Shown here: positions 59,064-64,000 of the stretch, in pieces | Layout: each line of letters starts with the position of its first letter | How positions within the stretch are numbered: position 1 is the stretch's first letter | DNA from: Nibrella saemangeumensis | Lineage (GTDB): Bacteria > Bacteroidota > Bacteroidia > Cytophagales > Spirosomataceae | Length of the DNA stretch: 64,000 bases | NCBI RefSeq assembly: GCF_039541915.1 | Contig: NZ_BAABHD010000001.1 | Location: 47,095-111,094, forward strand | Direction: 5' to 3' | The notes under the pieces: model-generated | The model's database searches: none | What the model saw: the letters and a program-made list of their open reading frames with translations, nothing else | Told to the model about the DNA's origin: nothing | Program-made: the position numbers and the translations under genes

Positions 59064-60446
59064 ATGAAATTTTCAGAAATTGGCGTAGAAATACAAGTGT
59101 CTAGGCAGCTTGAAGAAGCTTTAGCTAATACAAGTCTGCATATAAAGCGTCAAGATAGGTGGTCAATAACAGCTACAGATAAAATATTTGATATAGTTGT
59201 TTACAAAGAAAACCAGCCATTAGCAATTATAGAAATAAAAACAAATCTGTCTAATAAAAGTGTATTAGCAAATGCAACGGAACAAGTACGTTCAGCTATT
59301 TCTGTTACTAATTCTAGATATGGGATAGTAACAAACGGCGTAAATTATTTTTTTTATGATAGAAACTATAAAGAGCAAGACTTTATTGAACTGAACTTTC
59401 AGGATATTGTTTCACGAATAATAAAACCAGAGAAGGTTAAAGTATATAAAAAAGATAAAGAACTAATTGTAAGTATAATACTTCAAGCTGCCGAAAAACA
59501 CTTACAAGAGAACACAGCACTTTTTGAATTTATAAAAAGTGAGTCTTTTCTTAAAAGAATTAAATTTGATGAAAAGAATAATGCTTTTGTGTTTTCAGGA
59601 GATGATCAGAATATTTCATCTTTTGAGAATCAGTTCTTTATTGAAATGTTAGGCCCATTTAAAGAAACACACGTATGTAGGTATACTTCTTTAAAGACAA
59701 CATTTGATATAATTAATTATATTTCTTTCAGGATGAACGGCTTAGTTGGTATGAACGACAAATCTGAAATCAATTATGTTGAAACATACCTCAATAGAAT
59801 TGAAAAGCCTCTTAATAAGGAAGATGAAAAAACTATAAATGACCTAAATAATAGATATATTACTTCGTGTTCAAATATTCTAAGGAAAGATGACTTAACT
59901 TTATGGAGGCTTTATTCAGAGGATGCTAAAGGAGCTTGCCTTGTGTTTGAAATAAAAAGCGAAAATCTGAACAATCAAATATTAATACAAAAAGTTAAGT
60001 ACGCTGACAAAAATGGTTTGCATAAAGAGCTAGAGTTCCTTAAACAAATCAAAGATGAAGTTGAATCTGCTACAGGGTTTAATTTTGAATTCAGAAAATT
60101 AGGTTATTGGAAGCACTTTTTTAAACCCTTTGATTACGCAGTTGAAGAAGAAATTAGACTGTTAGTTATAGACAATGAAAAGCTAAATAAAATAAATAAA
60201 GAGTGGGTAACAACATATACTCATTCAATATTTAATCCTATAATTGACTTTAGACTAAATAGCAAATCGTTCCCCATTCACCTCCGGAAAATTATTTTAG
60301 GACCAAAATGTCCTGAACAGGATATTAATTGTGTACAAATACAAGAAATGATTAGGAGTAAACAAAAGGAAATAAAGAAAAAGAAATTAGATGCGAACTT
60401 CGATGAACTTGAGGTGGAACTATCTAAAATTATCAATTACCGATAA
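59064..60446 (+). CDS. PD-(D/E)XK (HsdR_N-like) - DUF2971 fusion protein
   Basis: 460 residues. The N-terminal domain (1-130) reads IFDIVVYKENQPLAIIEIKT, giving D43 and E57-x-K59 of a PD-(D/E)XK nuclease like the HsdR_N type, with NSRYGIVTNGVNYFFYD after it. From about 203 the sequence matches DUF2971: CRYTSLKTTFDIINYISFRM, VGMNDKSEINYVETYL, LTLWRLYSEDAKGACLVFEI. DUF2971 has no settled function to my knowledge. It follows hsdM by 87 bp on the same strand but is far richer in A+T, so it may be a separately acquired part of the same defence cluster. No membrane segment. Biological role unknown. Confidence 0.75.
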   Translation: MKFSEIGVEIQVSRQLEEALANTSLHIKRQDRWSITATDKIFDIVVYKENQPLAIIEIKTNLSNKSVLANATEQVRSAISVTNSRYGIVTNGVNYFFYDRNYKEQDFIELNFQDIVSRIIKPEKVKVYKKDKELIVSIILQAAEKHLQENTALFEFIKSESFLKRIKFDEKNNAFVFSGDDQNISSFENQFFIEMLGPFKETHVCRYTSLKTTFDIINYISFRMNGLVGMNDKSEINYVETYLNRIEKPLNKEDEKTINDLNNRYITSCSNILRKDDLTLWRLYSEDAKGACLVFEIKSENLNNQILIQKVKYADKNGLHKELEFLKQIKDEVESATGFNFEFRKLGYWKHFFKPFDYAVEEEIRLLVIDNEKLNKINKEWVTTYTHSIFNPIIDFRLNSKSFPIHLRKIILGPKCPEQDINCVQIQEMIRSKQKEIKKKKLDANFDELEVELSKIINYR

Positions 60447-60539
60447 TAGATGTACGTTTGCAGTAAATTGGGATTAAAGCATAACTAATAAAAGTTTTAG
60501 GTACACTTTTCAATATTTTACATTTAAAAGTTTATAAAT

Positions 60540-63500
60540 GTGGACAGGTTAGACGAACTTATAATAAGGCGTTCAGAGAAAGTCAAACTAATGCAAGCAG
60601 ATGGTGATAATGCTCATGAGACGCTTGCTAAATTATATGGAGATCCTACTCACTTTATTACCGAATTACTACAAAATGCAGAAGATGAAGGAGCAAAAAA
60701 TGTCTATTTTACTTTAACAGAATCTGAGCTGATTTTTACACACGATGCTCCAAAGTTATTTGATTTCAACGATATAAGAGCAATATCAAATTTTGGAGAT
60801 AACTATGAAAAAAAAGAAAAGCCGAATGCTATAGGTCGTTTCGGAATAGGATTTAAGTCTGTCTATTCGATAACTAATTCGCCCAGAATAATATCCGCTG
60901 AATATGACATAACAATAAAAAATTACAATATTCCAGAAAAGACGTATTCAGAGGTAAATTCGTATTATAAAGGAACGAAAATAGTCTTACCATTCAAAGA
61001 AGAAAAGAGAAATGAGATATATAGAATAATATACAATGAGCTTCAGGACTTGAACATGCTCTATTTACTATTTTTAACAAATATTACATCGATTAGTTGG
61101 GAGACCGACAATGATTTTGGTATCTATGAAAGAGTATATCACAATGAGGACAATAGAATAGTTCGGATAAATTCAGTAAGCAAGCAATTTAATTTTATAC
61201 TTTTAGAAAGAAGTGTCAATATTGAAAAGAAAGACCTATTAGTAAAGATAGCTTTTCAAATTGATAAAAACGATAAAGTTATAGTTCCATGCGATAAATC
61301 ACCCTTATTTGTGTTTTTCCCAACCAAGATCGAAACTAATTTAAAATTTTTGATTCATGCACCTTTTTATACTACACCAGCGAGAGAGGCCATTCAAAAC
61401 AAAAGCACTTTTACGAAAATTGAAACAGATAATAGAAACGGATTATTAAGTGTCGAGTTAGGAAGGCTACTTGCAGAGGCATTAATCGTTATAAAAGAGC
61501 TTGGGTTATTTAATGTGGAATTTCTAAAAATTCTACCAGTTGATAAAGAAGTTTGTGACCGTTCTGAGATCTACAAAGACCTATATGAGGTAACTACATT
61601 GGAGTTTAAATCTGATAAACCTTACATTCCAACAAAAGATGGCGAGTATGTATGCTCATCAGATTCTATGCTTTCTGGAAGCTCTGATTTAGCCGATTTA
61701 ATAAACAAAGGCCAAGCTAAAAAGCTATGGGGCAGAAGTCACTGGGTTGACAGGAGAATTACTTCTGATAAATATAAACAGCTTTGGGATTATTTGCATT
61801 ATGAAATCGGAGTACCTAGCTATGACTTAGCAAACTTTGCGTCAAAGGTGGATAAAGAGTTTTTAGTTGAGCAAACAGACGAGTGGATCGTAGATTTTTA
61901 TAAAGTTATACATAAAGCACCAAACCTTTGGAGGGGAAATTTTGGCTACTATTCCTCAGGGGTATTGAGAAATAAACCTATAATTAGAGTTGATACTGAT
62001 GGAAAGATAGACCAAGTTACTCCCTTTAGGCGAGATGGTAAGCTAAACGTTTTTTTACCTACTGAGAGTTCAACAAAGTATTTAACGGTGAAAAGTAATA
62101 TTGCAAGTAATGAGGATGCAAGGAAATTTTTTGAAGAGCTTGGAATAACTAAACCTGATTTATTTGCGGAAATTAATGAGTTGATTTTACCAGTATTACA
62201 TAAGGGAGAATATTATGACGGCTACTTTGAAGACTTCGGGAAACTGCTTACCGCACTACTATCGAGAGATGAAGAAAGAAAAGAGCAGTTAATTAAAGAT
62301 TTACAACAGTGTCCTTTTATTCTAAGTATCAATAAAGAAACGGGTGAAACAGGACTTCTAAGCTTAGATAATGTATATTTATATACTGAAAATTTAGAGA
62401 AATATTTCGATGGTAGTTTAATGGCTGATTTTGTTGATGAAGACCGTTACTTTTTACCGGAAAGCCACAGACTTATACTTCGAGATATTTTAAAGGCACT
62501 TGGTGTAATCAATTATCCGAGAAAGATTTTGATTGCCGATACCCATCTAACCGATGAAGATAAGAGGGTTTTAAGGACTACAAAAGATTTACATGATAAA
62601 ACGTGGGATGAAGTTGAAGATTATACAATTGATGGCTTGAAACTCTTCTTTAAAAGTATCAGTTTAGAAAAGTCCGTTGCTTTATGGAATATTTTACTGT
62701 CTGTGCCTGATGACTACTTCGAGGGAAAATATTCATGGAGAAATCGAGGAAGCTATACTCGCGAACAGACATTTATTGCAAGGTTTGTTGAAGATCTTAA
62801 AAAAACTCCATGGTTATATGATAAGCTTGAGAAGCTTGTTGCGCCACAAGATATAACTTATGACGAACTTGCAACAAATTATGATATTTCAGATCTTAAT
62901 AAAAGGCTTTTTTTTATAATTGGGTTTAAACTCAATGAAGTAAAGCTTATTGAAGAGAAAACCGGAGGCATACTTCTTGTTGGAAAAGAGAAAGAGGAGT
63001 ATGAAATGTATAAGTTGGAGAAACAGCGACGAGACAATAAAGCTTTAGAGCAGGACAAGAAGAAGCTCTCAAGTTTTAATCCCATTTTTAGTCCAGAAGA
63101 TGTTCCGCTTAACTCTGCCTTAATTACTGATTTTAAGAAAAATAAAGAATATCAAATTAAACAAAATGACAATACGTTAACGCACGTTATTGAAGAACAT
63201 GGCTCTACAGTAATAAACTCTAATAAAGATAATCTGAGTACAACGCTGACTGAACAGGTTAGCTATGAAGTGCTTAAAAACATTGGAGACTGGGGACAGG
63301 CTTTCGTAAAACGAGCCTTGTTGAAGGAATACGAGTTAGATTCCTCTATAACTATATTAGACTTTAATGATAACGGTAAACTAGGTGTTGGATGTGACTT
63401 CGTTGTTAAAAGTGGCGAAGAAGTTGTTAGAATTGTTGAGGTAAAGTCTACGACGCAAAGCACTGAAAAAACCTTTTCTATATCTGGTACACAATGGGAA

Positions 63501-63671
63501 GTAGCAAGAAGATACTTTAATGAAAATGATGGAGATAAGTTCTGGATTTACTGTGTATTCAATGCCGGTCAAGATAATGCAAAAATCCTAAAATTAAATA
63601 ACCCCATAAAACTTTGGAAGGAGGGTAATCTATTTGCGCATCCCATTGATTTTATAATCAATTTTGATTAA
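60540..63671 (+). CDS. GHKL/sacsin-like ATPase with C-terminal DUF3883 nuclease-like domain
   Basis: 1043 residues from GTG 60540 (an ATG two bases earlier would hit a stop). The N-terminal ATP-binding fold is of the Hsp90/sacsin GHKL type: FITELLQNAEDEGAKNVYF (E42, N46, D49), THDAPKLF and AIGRFGIGFKSVYS (G99, G102, G104), preceded by HETLAKLYGDPTHF. The middle 500 residues are helical without a recognised domain. The C-terminus, from about residue 909, matches DUF3883: GQAFVKRALLKEYELD, VGCDFVVKSG, VVRIVEVKSTTQ (D953, E967-V-K969), a PD-(D/E)XK arrangement. It ends at 63671 and is followed by the MITE-like element. Large ATPase-nuclease proteins of this type are found in defence islands; function here is inferred. 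Confidence 0.8.
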   Translation: MDRLDELIIRRSEKVKLMQADGDNAHETLAKLYGDPTHFITELLQNAEDEGAKNVYFTLTESELIFTHDAPKLFDFNDIRAISNFGDNYEKKEKPNAIGRFGIGFKSVYSITNSPRIISAEYDITIKNYNIPEKTYSEVNSYYKGTKIVLPFKEEKRNEIYRIIYNELQDLNMLYLLFLTNITSISWETDNDFGIYERVYHNEDNRIVRINSVSKQFNFILLERSVNIEKKDLLVKIAFQIDKNDKVIVPCDKSPLFVFFPTKIETNLKFLIHAPFYTTPAREAIQNKSTFTKIETDNRNGLLSVELGRLLAEALIVIKELGLFNVEFLKILPVDKEVCDRSEIYKDLYEVTTLEFKSDKPYIPTKDGEYVCSSDSMLSGSSDLADLINKGQAKKLWGRSHWVDRRITSDKYKQLWDYLHYEIGVPSYDLANFASKVDKEFLVEQTDEWIVDFYKVIHKAPNLWRGNFGYYSSGVLRNKPIIRVDTDGKIDQVTPFRRDGKLNVFLPTESSTKYLTVKSNIASNEDARKFFEELGITKPDLFAEINELILPVLHKGEYYDGYFEDFGKLLTALLSRDEERKEQLIKDLQQCPFILSINKETGETGLLSLDNVYLYTENLEKYFDGSLMADFVDEDRYFLPESHRLILRDILKALGVINYPRKILIADTHLTDEDKRVLRTTKDLHDKTWDEVEDYTIDGLKLFFKSISLEKSVALWNILLSVPDDYFEGKYSWRNRGSYTREQTFIARFVEDLKKTPWLYDKLEKLVAPQDITYDELATNYDISDLNKRLFFIIGFKLNEVKLIEEKTGGILLVGKEKEEYEMYKLEKQRRDNKALEQDKKKLSSFNPIFSPEDVPLNSALITDFKKNKEYQIKQNDNTLTHVIEEHGSTVINSNKDNLSTTLTEQVSYEVLKNIGDWGQAFVKRALLKEYELDSSITILDFNDNGKLGVGCDFVVKSGEEVVRIVEVKSTTQSTEKTFSISGTQWEVARRYFNENDGDKFWIYCVFNAGQDNAKILKLNNPIKLWKEGNLFAHPIDFIINFD

Positions 63672-64000
63672 CCTAATCAAATTTTTACTTCTCTATTAAT
63701 TTTAGTCACTCATAAGAGCGTGTTGGGAAATTTCCTTTGGTTTAGTGAGGTATGACTGAATTAGCCTATTAAAAGGCATCTCAAGAGTTTAGTTAGCCAA
63801 AGAAACTGTGGTTTTGCGGCAATATTGGTCCGGCCGATTAGCTTTATCCTTAAAACAGACAAGCATCAGGCTCTGTAAATCAGTAGCCAAAATTTCCCAA
63901 CACGCCTTTAGTTTTGAGCGGTGGTAAAATTTCAAGAATTTCACTTGTGGTAATGCTACTCTCAGTCAGGCACTTTAGCAAACACGTAAGGACAAAAGAC
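63672..64000. other. Right-edge non-coding stretch
   Basis: 329 bp; holds only the MITE-like element. No copy of the tRNA-Arg 3' end is seen, so the island's far end is outside the window. Confidence 0.6.
63718..63905. mobile_element. MITE-like element with 16-bp inverted ends
   Basis: 63718-63733 is the exact reverse complement of 63890-63905 (GCGTGTTGGGAAATTT). Flanks on each side are TAAGA and its mirror TAAAG, so the repeat may extend. The internal 156 bp has no open frame of note. This is the structure of a non-autonomous insertion sequence derivative; no transposase gene is in the window. Confidence 0.65.

Noticed and set aside
63672..64000. Right att site of the island (copy of tRNA-Arg 3' end)
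   Set aside because: No match to the last bases of tRNA-Arg was seen up to 64000.

Overview
The window looks like a chromosome segment of a Cytophagales bacterium (Bacteroidota), probably Spirosomaceae (Spirosoma-like). This rests on gene content: DUF5686/carboxypeptidase-like outer-membrane protein, DUF4856-imelysin-HTTM cluster, Bat-type VWA/TPR genes, DUF4332, GIN/DUF2807, many short lipoproteins, and Bacteroidota-type promoters (TTTG-N20-TAnnTTTG). No rRNA and no CRISPR array was seen. Genus assignment is inference.

Positions 1-47100 are mostly ordinary core genome on both strands: a TPR protein cut by the window edge, metG, cyclophilin, pth, two AraC regulators, a HigBA toxin-antitoxin pair, pyrR, an fdhD-SDR-moaA run (molybdopterin/formate dehydrogenase maturation), DJ-1/PfpI, ferritin, the DUF4856-imelysin-HTTM-DUF5686 locus, fba, MOSC protein, MFS, M28 and S41 peptidases, a GH113-like hydrolase, sdaA, a Do-like protease, cdaA, rnz, a STAS protein, purC, thiolase, batC and batB. 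Embedded accessory pieces are (a) an AAA ATPase plus TOPRIM-like two-gene module at 1653-3198, AT-rich and resembling ATPase-nuclease defence pairs; (b) an ECF sigma factor followed 1 bp later by a membrane-anchored trypsin-like protease in the place of an anti-sigma factor, beside two tandem Thr-rich mini-lipoproteins that share a promoter-like motif with the sigma gene; (c) a 78-bp duplicate of the 3' end of fba.

Positions 47259-48180 hold three tRNA genes: Ser(GCT), Pro(TGG) and Arg(TCT). The tRNA-Arg gene is split between anticodon positions 34 and 35 by a 585-nt group I intron, which carries an HNH homing-endonuclease gene on the opposite strand.

From 48181 to the right edge is an AT-rich island starting directly at the 3' end of that tRNA-Arg: tyrosine recombinase, a small accessory ORF, a MerR/excisionase-like HTH protein, a hypothetical gene, a replication-initiator-like protein, then a type I restriction-modification operon (hsdR-hsdS-hsdM) extended by two AT-rich genes. 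These are a PD-(D/E)XK-DUF2971 fusion and a 1043-aa GHKL/sacsin-like ATPase with a C-terminal DUF3883 nuclease-like domain. The right end of the island is not in the window; a 188-bp MITE-like element with 16-bp perfect inverted ends lies at 63718-63905.

The core part also carries a scattered set of long intergenic inverted repeats whose arm sequences differ from site to site, several ending within 10 bp of a start codon and one running into the N-terminus of the HTTM gene. A 17-bp palindrome (TTTAGAA-N3-TTCTAAA) occurs both upstream of ferritin and upstream of the imelysin operon and is a candidate iron operator.
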